Shown: positions 53,248-61,602, counted from the stretch's first letter. The stretch: DNA of 61,602 nt from an uncultured Bacteroidales bacterium (GCA_900315705.1 ONAB01000017.1:1-61602); one strand, 5' to 3'. Program-made: numbers and translations. Notes: a model not told the origin generated them from the letters alone.

Positions 53248-56103
53248 TTATTTGTTACCAGTGTAAGCCACTTCGTATTCTTCGTAACCTTCGATGATGT
53301 CGCCAATCTTGATGTCGTTGCAGCCATCGATGTTCAGACCGCAGTCCTGGCCGGAAACGACCTCTTTGACATCGTCTTTGAAACGACGCAGGGAGCCGAG
53401 TTTGCCTGTGTAGATGACGATACCGTCGCGGATAAGGCGGATACGGGTATTGCGCTGCAGTTTGCCGTCAAGCACGATACAGCCGGCCACGTTGCCGACC
53501 TTGGAGATGTGGAACACCTCGCGCACTTCGATGTTGCAGACCACCTTCTCGCGGATTTCGGGAGAGTGCATACCGGCGATGGCCTCCTTGATCTCGTTGA
53601 TCGCGGTATAGATGATGGAGTAGGTGCGGATGTCGATCTGCTCGGCTTCGGCGGCCTTGCGTGCGCCGGCGGTGGGACGCACCTGGAAGGCGACGATGAG
53701 GGCGTTGGAGGCCGTGGCCAGCATCACGTCCGTCTCCGTCACGGCACCCACGGACTTGTGGATGACGTTGACCTGCACCTGCTCGGTGGAGAGTTTCAGC
53801 AACTCGCCCGACAAGGCCTCCACGGAGCCGTCCACGTCACCCTTGACGATGATGTTCAACTCCTTGAAGTCGCCGATGGCGATACGGCGGCCGATTTCCT
53901 CGAGCGTGATGTGCTTCTGCGTGCGCAGACCCATTTCGCGGACGAGGCGGGCGCGCTTGGTGGCCACGCTGCGGGCCTCCTGCTCGGTTTCGCAAACCTT
54001 GAAGGCGTCACCGGCCTGCGGGGCGCCGTTCAGACCCAACAGCAACACGGGCGTGGCAGGGCCGGCCGACTTGATGGGCTGGTTACGCTCGTTGAACATA
54101 GCCTTGACCTTGCCGAAGCAGCTGCCGGCGAGAATGGGGTCGCCCACTGCGAGCGTGCCGTTCTGTACCAGCACCTTGGCCACATAGCCGCGACCTTTGT
54201 CCAGAGAGGACTCGATGACGGCACCCACACCACGACGGTTGGGGTTGGCCTTCAGGTTCAGCATCTCGGCCTCGAGCAACACCTTCTCCAGCAACTCGTT
54301 CACATTCGTGCCGTGCTTGGCGTCGATTTCCTGACATTGGTATTTGCCACCCCAGTCTTCGACCAGGATGTTCATATTGGCCAGCTCCTCGCGGATCTTC
54401 TCGGGGTTGGCGTTGGGTTTGTCAATCTTGGTAATGGCGAACACCATCGGGACACCAGCGGCCTGGGCGTGGTTGATGGCCTCAACGGTCTGGGGCATCA
54501 CAGCGTCGTCGGCGGCCACCACGATGATACAGAGGTCGGTGATCTTGGCACCGCGGGCACGCATTGCCGTGAAGGCTTCGTGACCCGGCGTGTCGAGGAA
54601 GGTGATTTTTCTTCCGTCGCTCAACGACACCTCGTAGGCACCGATGTGCTGGGTGATGCCGCCAGCCTCACCCGCAATGACGTTGGTTTTGCGGATGTAG
54701 TCCAGCAAAGAGGTCTTACCGTGGTCCACGTGACCCATCACCGTGATGATCGGGTGGCGCGGCACGAGGTCTTCGGGAGCATCCTCCTGGTTCATATCGT
54801 TCTCATCCTCGGCATCGGCACCGATGAACTCGATTTGGAAGCCGAACTCCTCGGCGAGGAGGGAGATGGTCTCCGCATCCAGACGCTGGTTGATGGAGAT
54901 GAAGAGGCCGATGCTCATACAGGTGGAGATGATCTCCGTCACGGGCTTGTTCATCATCGTGGCCAACTCGTTGGCGGTAAGGAACTCCGTGACCTTGAGA
55001 ATCTTCTGGTTCTCCATTTCGAGCAACTCCTGTTCCTCGATACGCTCGTGGATAAGCTGGCGTTTCTCTTTTCTGCGCTTGGCGGCTTTGGTCTTGCCGG
55101 TCGGTTCGAGACGCTGTTTGGTCTCCTTGATGCGGCGCTGGATGTCTTCGGGAGAGATCTCCACTTTCTCCACTTCAGCCTTGCCCTTGTCGTCGCGCTT
55201 GCCGCCCGTCTTGCCTTCGGGAGTTTTCACGCCCGCCTGCTTGATGATTCTCTTGCGCTTTTTCTTCTTCTTGTCGGCGTTGTCGGCGGCGTGGTCTCTC
55301 CGCGACTCCTTCGGTTTCTCCTCAGGCAGCTCAATCTTGCCCATCACCTTGGGACCGGCAAGTTTGGCGACCTCAGTCTTGATGAATTCCACCTTCCGTT
55401 CGGGAACGGGGGAGGGCTTAGCCTTCTCGGGTGCGGGCTCGTCAGAGGGGGTGGGCTCGGCTTTCTCGGGAGCAGGCGTCTCTTCCGTCTTGGGTTGGCT
55501 CTTCTTTTCGCCTTTGCGCTTCTTGGGGTTGAGCGCGTCAAGGTCGATCTTGTCGATGACCTTGGGCTGTTCCAGAGTGACCACCGTTTCAATGTGCTCG
55601 GGCACTTTGGGAGCTTCGGCAGCGGGCTTCTCCGGCTCCGCTTTTTCCTCGGCTTTCACCTCCACGGCAGCCTCCTTCTGGACCTCCTCCGGCTTGGGTG
55701 TCGGGGGATCCAACTCTATCTTGCCCAGCACTTTCGGCGTCGGAATCTCAGTCTCAATATGTTGAGGAGGATTGATGATGTTGACGTTCTTGATGATGAG
55801 AGCACTCTCCTCGGTCGGTTCCTCGCGGACTTCCGTTTTGGTGGTGCTCTTCGCCTTGTTCTCCGACTTGGCCTTGGCGCTGAAGGTGCCGATGTCGATC
55901 TTGTCGGCTTCGGCCTTCACCAGTTTCTCGCTCGCAAACTCGCGCAACAAGATGTCATACATCTCCTCCGTGAGCTTCGCGTTCGGGTTTTCCTCGATGT
56001 CGAAGTTCTTTTTCTTGAGCAAAGTGGTAACCGTGCCGATGGAGACGTTGAATTCTCCCGCGGCCTTCCCTAAGCGTGGTATTTTTCTTTTTTCCTCTGA
56101 CAT
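53248..56103 (-). CDS. infB: translation initiation factor IF-2
   Basis: The product is 951 residues. The first ~350 residues are a long charged Pro/Glu/Lys-rich region, typical of Bacteroidota IF-2. The G domain begins near 447, with [11 protein letters not shown] (~453), DTPGHEAF and ITKIDKPN; domains II to IV follow with the final [12 protein letters not shown]. It places initiator tRNA on the ribosome, a role that matters in a genome without Shine-Dalgarno leaders. Sixty bases downstream of nusA. Confidence 0.97.
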   Translation of the reverse strand: MSEEKRKIPRLGKAAGEFNVSIGTVTTLLKKKNFDIEENPNAKLTEEMYDILLREFASEKLVKAEADKIDIGTFSAKAKSENKAKSTTKTEVREEPTEESALIIKNVNIINPPQHIETEIPTPKVLGKIELDPPTPKPEEVQKEAAVEVKAEEKAEPEKPAAEAPKVPEHIETVVTLEQPKVIDKIDLDALNPKKRKGEKKSQPKTEETPAPEKAEPTPSDEPAPEKAKPSPVPERKVEFIKTEVAKLAGPKVMGKIELPEEKPKESRRDHAADNADKKKKKRKRIIKQAGVKTPEGKTGGKRDDKGKAEVEKVEISPEDIQRRIKETKQRLEPTGKTKAAKRRKEKRQLIHERIEEQELLEMENQKILKVTEFLTANELATMMNKPVTEIISTCMSIGLFISINQRLDAETISLLAEEFGFQIEFIGADAEDENDMNQEDAPEDLVPRHPIITVMGHVDHGKTSLLDYIRKTNVIAGEAGGITQHIGAYEVSLSDGRKITFLDTPGHEAFTAMRARGAKITDLCIIVVAADDAVMPQTVEAINHAQAAGVPMVFAITKIDKPNANPEKIREELANMNILVEDWGGKYQCQEIDAKHGTNVNELLEKVLLEAEMLNLKANPNRRGVGAVIESSLDKGRGYVAKVLVQNGTLAVGDPILAGSCFGKVKAMFNERNQPIKSAGPATPVLLLGLNGAPQAGDAFKVCETEQEARSVATKRARLVREMGLRTQKHITLEEIGRRIAIGDFKELNIIVKGDVDGSVEALSGELLKLSTEQVQVNVIHKSVGAVTETDVMLATASNALIVAFQVRPTAGARKAAEAEQIDIRTYSIIYTAINEIKEAIAGMHSPEIREKVVCNIEVREVFHISKVGNVAGCIVLDGKLQRNTRIRLIRDGIVIYTGKLGSLRRFKDDVKEVVSGQDCGLNIDGCNDIKIGDIIEGYEEYEVAYTGNK

Positions 56104-56163
56104 ATTATATTATTAAAGAGACTTTCGATACTGTTTTCTGCTTTCTATGGTGATGAAAAGGTT

Positions 56164-57408
56164 TTATTCGTTGATTTCCAATTCCTCCTTGACGGCGGCA
56201 ATCATAGCGTCCACGGTCTCCTCCTCCAGGTCGGTGCGCTTCACCAACTCGTCGCGGTCGATGGCGAGCACGCTCTTGGCGGTGTCGCAGCCGATGTTGA
56301 TGAACTGGTCGATGACCCACTCGTCGAAGACATCGGCGAACTCGGTCAAAGGCACATCCTCCTCCTGGTCGATGTCGTCGCGGAACACGTCGATTTCGTA
56401 GCCGGAGAGTTTGGAGGCCAGCTTGATGTTGTAGCCGCCCTTGCCGATGGCCAGGGAGACTTGGTCAGATTTCATATAGACGTTGGCCATCTTGTTCTCC
56501 TCGTCGATTTCAATGGAGGAAATCTTGGCAGGGCTGAGGGCTCTGGCGATAAGGAGTTGAGGGTTGGTCGTGTAGTTGATGATGTCGATGTTCTCGTTGT
56601 GCAGCTCGCGCACGATGCTGTGGATACGGCTGCCCTTCATACCGACGCAGGCGCCGACGGGGTCGATGCGGTCGTCGAACGACTCGACAAGCACTTTGGC
56701 TCTCTCGCCCGGGGCGCGCACCACGTTGCGGATGGTGATGAGGCCCTCCATAATCTCGGGAATCTCGTCCATCAAACGCTCCAGGAACATCGGGGAGGTT
56801 CTGGAAATGATGATGCGCGGGGTGGACGACTGCACTTCCACGCGGGCCACGACGGCCTTGAGCGTGTCGCCCTTCTTGTAGCGGTCGGCAGGGATTTGCT
56901 CCGACTTGGGCAGCACCAACTCCACGCCATCCTCGTCCAGCACAAGGATCTCCTTGCGCCACACTTGGTTGACCTCGCCGGTGATGATCTCGCCGATGCG
57001 GTGCTCATATTTCTTGTAGATGACATCTTTCTCGTGCTCCAAAATCTTGGCACTCAGGTTCTGGCGAAGGGCCAGAATCTCGCGGCGTGCGAAATCGGTC
57101 AGCTTGATGTATTCCACCACCTCTTCCCCGACCTCGAAGTCCGGCTCAATCTTGATGGCGTCCGACAGGGCAATCTGCGTGCCCTCGTCCTCCACTTCGC
57201 CGTCCTCGACGATTTCCAGGGTGTGCTGGATCTCAAGGTCACCACGGTCCACGTTCACGATGATGTCGAATTGCGCGTCCGGTCCGTATTTTTTGACCAA
57301 AGCGGCGCGAAACACATCTTCCAGAATGTGCATCAAAGTCTCACGATCTATGCTCTTGGATTCCTTGAATTCAGCAAAGGTGTCGATAAGATTAACGTGT
57401 TCTTCCAT
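56164..57408 (-). CDS. nusA: transcription termination/antitermination factor NusA
   Basis: The product is 414 residues. N-terminal RNA polymerase-binding domain (~1-125), S1 domain (~133-200, GEIITGEVNQVWRKEI), and KH domains (~225-345, with VGACVGMKGSRIHSIVREL and AIGKGGYNIKLASKL). A short acidic tail replaces the repeats of E. coli NusA. In most bacteria rimP precedes nusA; here the upstream neighbour is tRNA-Gln and no rimP is seen. Confidence 0.97.
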   Translation of the reverse strand: MEEHVNLIDTFAEFKESKSIDRETLMHILEDVFRAALVKKYGPDAQFDIIVNVDRGDLEIQHTLEIVEDGEVEDEGTQIALSDAIKIEPDFEVGEEVVEYIKLTDFARREILALRQNLSAKILEHEKDVIYKKYEHRIGEIITGEVNQVWRKEILVLDEDGVELVLPKSEQIPADRYKKGDTLKAVVARVEVQSSTPRIIISRTSPMFLERLMDEIPEIMEGLITIRNVVRAPGERAKVLVESFDDRIDPVGACVGMKGSRIHSIVRELHNENIDIINYTTNPQLLIARALSPAKISSIEIDEENKMANVYMKSDQVSLAIGKGGYNIKLASKLSGYEIDVFRDDIDQEEDVPLTEFADVFDEWVIDQFINIGCDTAKSVLAIDRDELVKRTDLEEETVDAMIAAVKEELEINE

Positions 57409-57482
57409 TGTTTTATGAAATTAGAAAATAGTTATTGTTTCTTTTTTATGTATATGCAAATCAATAAATTAATTCATATCTA

Positions 57483-57514
57483 GTATAAAAAAACTCCCAC
57501 CATCGGGTGAGAGT
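57483..57514 (-). terminator. terminator of tRNA-Gln
   Basis: On the minus strand CTCTCACC pairs with GGTGGGAG (one G-T) around a CGAT loop, followed by seven T. Confidence 0.8.
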
Positions 57515-57524
57515 TCGCTTGCAG

Positions 57525-57595
57525 TTGAGCTAGCAGGATTCGAACCTACACAGGCAGAACCAAAATCTGTAGTGCTACCGTTACACCATAGCTCA
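57525..57595 (-). tRNA. tRNA-Gln (anticodon TTG)
   Basis: The 71 bases fold as a cloverleaf: acceptor TGAGCTA/TAGCTCA, D arm GTGT/GCAC, anticodon arm with loop TTTTGGT (TTG), T arm GTAGG-TTCGAAT-CCTGC, discriminator A. CCA is not encoded. The top pair of the anticodon stem is A-C. Confidence 0.95.
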
Positions 57596-57617
57596 ATCCA
57601 TTCGTCAATCGAGGCTG

Positions 57618-57625
57618 CAAAAATA
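57618..57625 (-). promoter_or_regulatory. -7 box of tRNA-Gln
   Basis: On the minus strand TATTTTTG followed by CAGCCTC, the same start as upstream of tRNA-Lys. Confidence 0.6.
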
Positions 57626-57672
57626 CACTTTTTTTTATATCAAGAATATGTGCAGAATTTTTTTTTATTTTT

Positions 57673-57705
57673 TTTGTAAACCGAATGAAAAAAAATGTAT
57701 TTTTG
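57673..57705 (+). promoter_or_regulatory. promoter of tRNA-Arg
   Basis: TTTG (57673-57676) and TATTTTTG (57698-57705), spacing 21, 19 bases before the tRNA. Confidence 0.75.
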
Positions 57706-57724
57706 CGGGCTTCAAAAAAGCAAT

Positions 57725-57798
57725 GGCCCCTTAGCTCAACTGAATAGAGCATTTGACTACGGATCAAAAGGTTGCAGGTTTGAATCCTGCAGGGGTCA
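57725..57798 (+). tRNA. tRNA-Arg (anticodon ACG)
   Basis: The 74 bases fold as a cloverleaf: acceptor GGCCCCT/AGGGGTC (one G-T), D arm GCTC/GAGC, anticodon arm TTTGA-CTACGGA-TCAAA (ACG), T arm GCAGG-TTTGAAT-CCTGC, discriminator A. CCA is not encoded. A34 of this tRNA is the bacterial target for deamination to inosine by TadA, whose gene is the next one. Confidence 0.96.
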
Positions 57799-57804
57799 CT
57801 TCAG

Positions 57805-57842
57805 AAAAACGGAGTGTTGCGTGCAACATTCCGTTTTTTTTT
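57805..57842. terminator. bidirectional terminator between tRNA-Arg and tadA
   Basis: ACGGAGTGTTGC pairs with GCAACATTCCGT (one G-T and one mismatch) across a two-base centre. A-run on the left and T-run on the right let it act on both strands. Confidence 0.85.
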
Positions 57843-58287
57843 ACCTTTTTTCCTGGAAAAATTCTTTCAACAGGGTGGCGCATTCGTCGGCCAGCACCCC
57901 TTTTTCCACCTTCATTTTTGCGGGCAGCACCTCCACGCCCAACAGCGTGTAGCCTCTTTTGGGGTCGTCGGCGCCATATACCAGCCGCTCGAGTTGCGCG
58001 TGCGCGATGGCGCCGGCGCACATCACACAGGGCTCCAAGGTGACGTAGAGCGTGCACCCCTTCAGGTATTTCGCCCCCAAGGCGCCGCTGCCCGCCGTGA
58101 TGGCAATCATCTCTGCGTGCGCGGTCACGTCGTGCAACGTCTCCGTGAGGTTGTGCCCCCGCGCAATGACCTGCCCGTTCAGCACCACCACCGCCCCCAC
58201 GGGCACCTCGTCGGCCTCAAAGGCATCCATCGCCTCGTTCAGGGCCATACGCATATACTGTTCGTCGGTTTTTGAGTTGTACTCCAT
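57841..58287 (-). CDS. tadA: tRNA-specific adenosine deaminase
   Basis: The product is 148 residues. Zinc-binding HAE is in TAHAEMIAI (~56-64) with the catalytic Glu, and PCxxC is in EPCVMCAGAI (~84-93). It converts A34 to inosine in tRNA-Arg(ACG), letting one tRNA read CGU, CGC and CGA. It ends facing the gene of that very tRNA. Nine bases downstream of mutY. Confidence 0.95.
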   Translation of the reverse strand: MEYNSKTDEQYMRMALNEAMDAFEADEVPVGAVVVLNGQVIARGHNLTETLHDVTAHAEMIAITAGSGALGAKYLKGCTLYVTLEPCVMCAGAIAHAQLERLVYGADDPKRGYTLLGVEVLPAKMKVEKGVLADECATLLKEFFQEKR

Positions 58288-58296
58288 AATGTTGTT

Positions 58297-59292
58297 TTAA
58301 AGAAGATGCTTTGACAAAAATTGTACGATGATTTTCGGTTTAGGATATTGGTCAAGCTGCTCCAAAGGCACTATGATTTGATTGGCTTGTGTCTTGGGTG
58401 CATTTTTTGTTTCCTTGAGGTAGAATTTGGCGTGGATGATCTGGTGCGTGAGCACTTCGCGCAACTCGGCCACGGGGTGCCCATTCTCCAGGGTGCAGTC
58501 GGATTCCGTCTCCTGCAATGGGAACTGGTAGAGGTTGTGCCAGATGTCGCGTCCCGTTCGCTTTTCCAAAACCGTACTATTATTATATATATAGAAGGTG
58601 AAATGGAAGTAGCGGTCGCGCTTGACGATGCGGTTGCTCTTGACGGGCAGCGTGTCGGTGAGCCCGTGGGTGCAGGCAAAGCACTCGTGTTGGAAGGGGC
58701 ACTCGTCGCATTTGGGGTTCTTGGGGAGGCACTGGATGGCGCCGAGTTCCATCATCGCTTGGTTGAAGTTGCCGGGGCGGTCGGGGTCGATGAGCTGGGC
58801 GCAGCGTTCGGTGATTTGCCGGCGGGTGGCGGGTGCCGCGATGTCGTCGCGGATGCCGAAGATGCGGCTCACGACGCGCAGCACGTTGCCGTCAACGGCG
58901 GGGTGGGGCAGTCCGAAGGCGATGGAGGCGATGGCCGCGGCGGTGTAGTCGCCCACGCCCTTGAGGGCGCGGATGTCGTCGTAGCGGTCGGGGAACACGC
59001 CGCCGTGGAGTTCCATAACCTGCTGGGCGGCGGCATAGAGGTTGCGGGCGCGTGTGTAGTAGCCTAATCCCTGCCAGAGGCGCAGCACTTGCTCTTCGGA
59101 GGCCGCCACCAGGTCGGCGAGGGTGGGGAAGGCCCCGATGAAGCGCAGATAGTAGTCCCAGCCCTGCTGCACGCGGGTCTGTTGGAGTATGATTTCGGAA
59201 ATCCAGATTCTATAGGGGTCGCGCTCGCCGCGCCAGGGCAGCGGGCGTTTGTTCTCGTCGTACCACGTCAGCAGCGTGTGCGTGAACTGCAT
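58297..59292 (-). CDS. mutY: A/G-specific adenine glycosylase
   Basis: The product is 331 residues. It removes adenine mispaired with 8-oxoguanine. The helix-hairpin-helix with catalytic Asp is seen in ALKGVGDYTAAAIASIAFG and AVDGNVLRV (~108-140). The Fe-S cluster motif is CLPKNPKCDECPFQHEC (C-x6-C-x2-C-x5-C, ~192-208), and a Nudix-like C-terminal domain follows. One base after the OmpA gene stop, so cotranscribed. Confidence 0.96.
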   Translation of the reverse strand: MQFTHTLLTWYDENKRPLPWRGERDPYRIWISEIILQQTRVQQGWDYYLRFIGAFPTLADLVAASEEQVLRLWQGLGYYTRARNLYAAAQQVMELHGGVFPDRYDDIRALKGVGDYTAAAIASIAFGLPHPAVDGNVLRVVSRIFGIRDDIAAPATRRQITERCAQLIDPDRPGNFNQAMMELGAIQCLPKNPKCDECPFQHECFACTHGLTDTLPVKSNRIVKRDRYFHFTFYIYNNSTVLEKRTGRDIWHNLYQFPLQETESDCTLENGHPVAELREVLTHQIIHAKFYLKETKNAPKTQANQIIVPLEQLDQYPKPKIIVQFLSKHLL

Positions 59293-59293
59293 A

Positions 59294-60259
59294 TTAGTTG
59301 TTCTGGATCAACTCGAAGAGTTTGTCGAGGTTGGGGGTGAGGATAATCTCGGTACGGCGGTTCTTGGCGCGGGCCTCGGCACTGTCGTTGTTGTCGATGG
59401 GCAGGTATTCGCTGCGACCGGAGGCGGAGAGGCGCACCGGCTCGATGTCGCCGTTGGCCAGGATGGCCTTCACCACAGAGGTGGCGCGCAGCACGCTGAG
59501 GTCCCAGTTGTCCTTCACTTGGCCACTGCCCCGGTAGGGCACGTTGTCGGTGTGGCCTTCAATGAGCACGGAGATCTCTTTCTCGGTCTCCAGCACGCCG
59601 GCCAACTGTTTGATGGCATTGAGTCCCTGCTCGTTCAGGTTCCAGCTGCCGGAGGCGAACAGCAGTTTGTCTTCCATCGAGACATACACCTTGCCGTCCT
59701 TCTCCATCACGTTGAGGCCGCTGCCTTCGAAACCCTTGAGGGCGGCGCTCACCTTGTCCTTGAGGGCTTTCACCTCGGCGTCTTTCTGGTTGAGAACGGT
59801 TTGCATCTCCCGGATGCGGGCCTCCTTGGCTTCGAGGATGGCCTTGGCGGCATTCAGGGAGTCTTGTTGCGCTTTGAGGTCGTCTTTTATCTTGTCGATG
59901 TTGCCGAGCAACTCATTCATCTGGCTCTGGTTGCTCACGTTCTGTTCGGCGAAATTCTTGAGCAGTTCGTCATATTCGCGGGTGGCCTTGGCAAGGTCGC
60001 GTTCCGACTGGCGCAGGCGGCGCGACAGGGTCAGCGTGTCCTTCTCCAGCTGCTGCACCTTGAGTGTCGCCGTATTCAGGTCGGCGGCCAATTGTTTCTT
60101 CGCATTGGCGAAATCAACGTTCTCGGCGTTGGCGTAGGTCAGGTCGTCCTGGCACTTTTTGTACTGGTTTTGGAGTTCGGTGTATTTTTGTTTGGTGACA
60201 CAGCCGGTGAACTGCGCGGCCGCAAACAGGGCTAAAAGAATGATGCTTAATCTTTTCAT
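59294..60259 (-). CDS. OmpA family lipoprotein with coiled coil
   Basis: The product is 321 residues from the ATG at 60259 (MKRLSIILLALFAAA); an ATG at 60268 adds three. Lipobox FTGC gives a lipidated Cys near residue 20. A coiled coil runs from ~25 to 175. The OmpA C-terminal peptidoglycan-binding domain (~195-315) contains LIEGHTDNVPYRG, NWDLSVLRATSVV and KNRRTEIILTP. Inferred: outer-membrane lipoprotein tethering the envelope to peptidoglycan. First gene of an OmpA-mutY-tadA unit. Confidence 0.92.
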   Translation of the reverse strand: MKRLSIILLALFAAAQFTGCVTKQKYTELQNQYKKCQDDLTYANAENVDFANAKKQLAADLNTATLKVQQLEKDTLTLSRRLRQSERDLAKATREYDELLKNFAEQNVSNQSQMNELLGNIDKIKDDLKAQQDSLNAAKAILEAKEARIREMQTVLNQKDAEVKALKDKVSAALKGFEGSGLNVMEKDGKVYVSMEDKLLFASGSWNLNEQGLNAIKQLAGVLETEKEISVLIEGHTDNVPYRGSGQVKDNWDLSVLRATSVVKAILANGDIEPVRLSASGRSEYLPIDNNDSAEARAKNRRTEIILTPNLDKLFELIQNN

Positions 60260-60283
60260 TTTTGACATATATATATTATCGCG

Positions 60284-60312
60284 CAAAAATAGCGTTGTTG
60301 CAAGGACAACAA
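60284..60312 (-). promoter_or_regulatory. promoter of the OmpA-mutY-tadA unit
   Basis: On the minus strand TTG (60312-60310) and TATTTTTG (60291-60284), spacing 18. Confidence 0.6.
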
Positions 60313-60361
60313 GCCCTGACATTGAGATTTTTATAAACAGGGGGTTTTTAATAACAGGGTG

Positions 60362-60476
60362 CGACTTACGACTTACGACTTACGATTTACGATTTACGAT
60401 TTGCGATTTACGGTCTATGGTCTATAGTAATTAAGAAATTAAGAAACTAAGAAATTAAGTCTTCAGTCTAAAGTCT
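60362..60476. repeat. heptad/octad repeat arrays
   Basis: GACTTAC three times, then GATTTAC, GATTTAC, GATTTGC, GATTTAC (60362-60411), GGTCTAT twice, then AAGAAATT-type octads (60432-60458) and AGTCTTCAGTCTAAAGTCTT (60457-60476). The first block is the reverse complement of the family at 922-963, and the last block that of 475-546. Confidence 0.8.
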
Positions 60477-60483
60477 TAGCACG

Positions 60484-60558
60484 GTGCAATTAACACCATA
60501 CGCAGTGTGGTGATGGGGCTCCCGTATGCCATCCGGCATCTCAGAGAGATGCTACCGA
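60484..60558. repeat. 75-bp direct repeat, left copy
   Basis: Begins GTGCAATTAACACC and ends GAGAGATGCTACCGA. The right copy is at 60727-60801, 243 bases away, with only a few differences. The end contains a CATCTC/GAGATG inverted pair. Confidence 0.9.
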
Positions 60559-60601
60559 CTGCATCCCGTCACGTCCGTGTCCCGTTAAGGACAACATAAA
60601 A

Positions 60602-60677
60602 TGTGTCGTCCCTGCGGGACGTCACGGCTCGTGGTATGCCGCATCGTTCTACCGGGCTTCCGTCCCTGGCGGGACGT
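60602..60677 (-). repeat. dispersed GTCCC-hairpin element, copy B
   Basis: Read on the minus strand it matches the element at 717-790 (GAAGCCCGGTAGAACG core and two GTCCC hairpins, one with an extra C). It lies between the two 75-bp direct repeats. Confidence 0.85.
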
Positions 60678-60726
60678 GGGGGATTTACGACCACTTATAC
60701 AGCCTCGGAGAGGCGGCACGCACGGA

Positions 60727-60801
60727 GTGCAATTAACACCATACGCAGTGTGGTGATGGGGCGCTGGTATGTCACTCGGCATCTCGGAGAGATGCTACCG
60801 A
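60727..60801. repeat. 75-bp direct repeat, right copy
   Basis: Second copy of the repeat at 60484-60558. The pair plus the GTCCC element form a composite of 318 bases (60484-60801). Confidence 0.9.
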
Positions 60802-61230
60802 TCTCTCCTAAACACTCTCAAAAAGTCAAAAAAAGCAAAAAAAAGCGTGTGAAGGAATAAAACGGAATTGAGAAGGGATAAATCCGCATTTATGTAAAGT
60901 ACTGTATATTTGATATTTATCTTTCCAAGAGATTGTTTACATATCCCGTGCCATCATATTTTAGGTGAGAAGGTTCATATTTCTGGTGTGAAGGGATAAA
61001 AATCAAGGAAAGATTTGTAATTTTGCCCGCCGTATCTTCGGATTCTGTTCGACGGGCCTCGCAGGGCTTGGGGATATGGTGCGGAAATGGTAAAAAGAGA
61101 GGTCCCCTTATACTTGTTTATTGCAAAAGACGGTTTGATAATCAAATATGAAACAGAATATGAAATATTAAAAAAAGCAATAACAACTAATACAATTGAC
61201 ATTGAATGATGATGATTTTTCTTCGGCAGA

Positions 61231-61410
61231 ATGGTAAGAACGGAACAATCATATAATCTAAACAGCACAATATCCACAACAGTGGTCGGCCTGGCCGCCA
61301 TCTGCGTGCGCCGCAACGGGGTGGACAGCCTCTATTACGTGCACCCCGACCGTCTGGGCAGCTACACGCACATCATTATGTATAACCTACATCTATTTTT
61401 AAATGAATAA
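61231..61410 (+). pseudogene. remnant of an RHS-repeat family gene
   Basis: A 59-codon open stretch. Its centre NGVDSLYYVHPDRLGSYTHI matches the conserved RHS core segment of the form YYxHxDxLGS that precedes the hypervariable toxin tip. The 20-25 residues on either side do not look like RHS, and the GC-rich core (about 61275-61365) has sharp borders with AT-rich flanks. So this is a short fragment of a large RHS gene, not a working protein. Its last 8 bases overlap the next start. Confidence 0.6.
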
Positions 61411-61602
61411 AAGAAAAATCATTCTCATATCCATCACCTTACTGTTAACCGGACAACTGGCAGCTCAACAAGACACCGTAGCACAATACGATGAAGAAAA
61501 ATGTTACCACTCCTTGTATGTGTATGGCAGCATAGGGGCTGGGGATATAATGCTGGGGCTTATCCAGTACTGCACAACGGGAGAATTAAGATTCGGTCAT
61601 TA
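61403..61602 (+). CDS. N-terminal part of a secreted protein of unknown function (partial)
   Basis: Open from the ATG at 61403 to the window end (66 codons seen). A signal peptide (MNKRKIILISITLLLTGQLA, cleavage likely near AAQ) is followed by QDTVAQYDEEKCYHSLYVYG and a Gly-rich hydrophobic stretch that may begin a beta-barrel. I do not recognise the family. Its place just after an RHS remnant is noted, but a link (for example immunity) is speculation. Confidence 0.65.
   Translation, partial: MNKRKIILISITLLLTGQLAAQQDTVAQYDEEKCYHSLYVYGSIGAGDIMLGLIQYCTTGELRFGH

Larger units (their letters stand above)
60260..61230. other. repeat-rich spacer without a confident gene
   Basis: Beyond the repeats listed separately, 60802-61230 is AT-rich. 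A TAATTTTG box at 61018-61025 and a 40-codon frame at 61087-61209 (MVKREVPLYLFIAKDG...) are visible, but neither has enough support to call a gene. Confidence 0.6.

Noticed and set aside
53509-56073. Plus-strand open frame of 854 codons opposite infB
   Set aside because: Leu/Gly/Val-rich shadow of the IF-2 coding region.
61087-61209. 40-codon frame (MVKREVPLYLFIAKDG...)
   Set aside because: Too short and without family or promoter evidence beyond one -7-like box; left as part of the spacer.
60975-61316. Minus-strand open frame of 113 codons opposite the RHS remnant
   Set aside because: It runs antisense to the RHS-like segment, with no promoter or recognisable domain.

Overview
The window reads as a chromosomal segment from a member of the Bacteroidota, most likely the order Bacteroidales. 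Three signs support this. Many genes carry the Bacteroidota promoter (a TAnnTTTG -7 box, sometimes with TTG or TTTG 18-21 bases upstream) and lack Shine-Dalgarno sites. Five encoded proteins end in a type IX secretion (T9SS) sorting domain. The gene content (C25 peptidase, BlaI/M56 pair, MlaEF, SufE, butyrate kinase) also fits. I cannot name the genus.

Layout. Bases 1-18522 hold the 3' end of one T9SS adhesin gene, a 736-base repeat-rich spacer, and a giant 17.3 kb gene for a 5770-residue secreted adhesin (fibronectin III, cleaved-adhesin/MAM-like and CUB-like modules, then about 39 tandem copies of a 48-residue two-cysteine repeat with four Ig/PKD-like inserts). From 18.6 to 34.0 kb are a secreted endonuclease I, MutS2, ComF, a BlaI/M56 regulatory pair, an AAA ATPase, purB, upp, 5-formyl-THF cyclo-ligase, a C25 (gingipain-type) protease, surE and a small membrane protein. 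From 34.1 to 50.9 kb almost everything is on the minus strand: grpE-dnaJ, ackA, tRNA-Lys, then a long run buk-nadK / ftsQ-ftsA-ftsZ-mlaE-mlaF-cvpA-M6 protease-sufE-YwqK repeat protein-MBL hydrolase-folE. From 51 to 60.3 kb are a membrane phosphoesterase, nusA-infB-pdxA, tRNA-Gln, tRNA-Arg(ACG) and an OmpA lipoprotein-mutY-tadA operon. The right end (60.3-61.6 kb) is again repeat-rich and holds an RHS-family remnant and the start of a secreted-protein gene.

The genes are mainly housekeeping (cell division, translation, repair, cofactors, fermentation) interleaved with T9SS cargo; no T9SS machinery gene is visible. The most unusual features are: the giant adhesin with its terminator-like hairpin and possible 26-codon coupled leader ORF; a perfect 50-bp palindrome; dispersed intergenic repeat families (degenerate heptads, a 75-bp GTCCC-type element, hairpin repeats) shared in inverted orientation by the two ends of the window; repeated TAATG stop-start junctions; and tadA lying convergent with the gene for tRNA-Arg(ACG), its known substrate. 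I see no CRISPR array, intact insertion sequence, prophage or rRNA gene.
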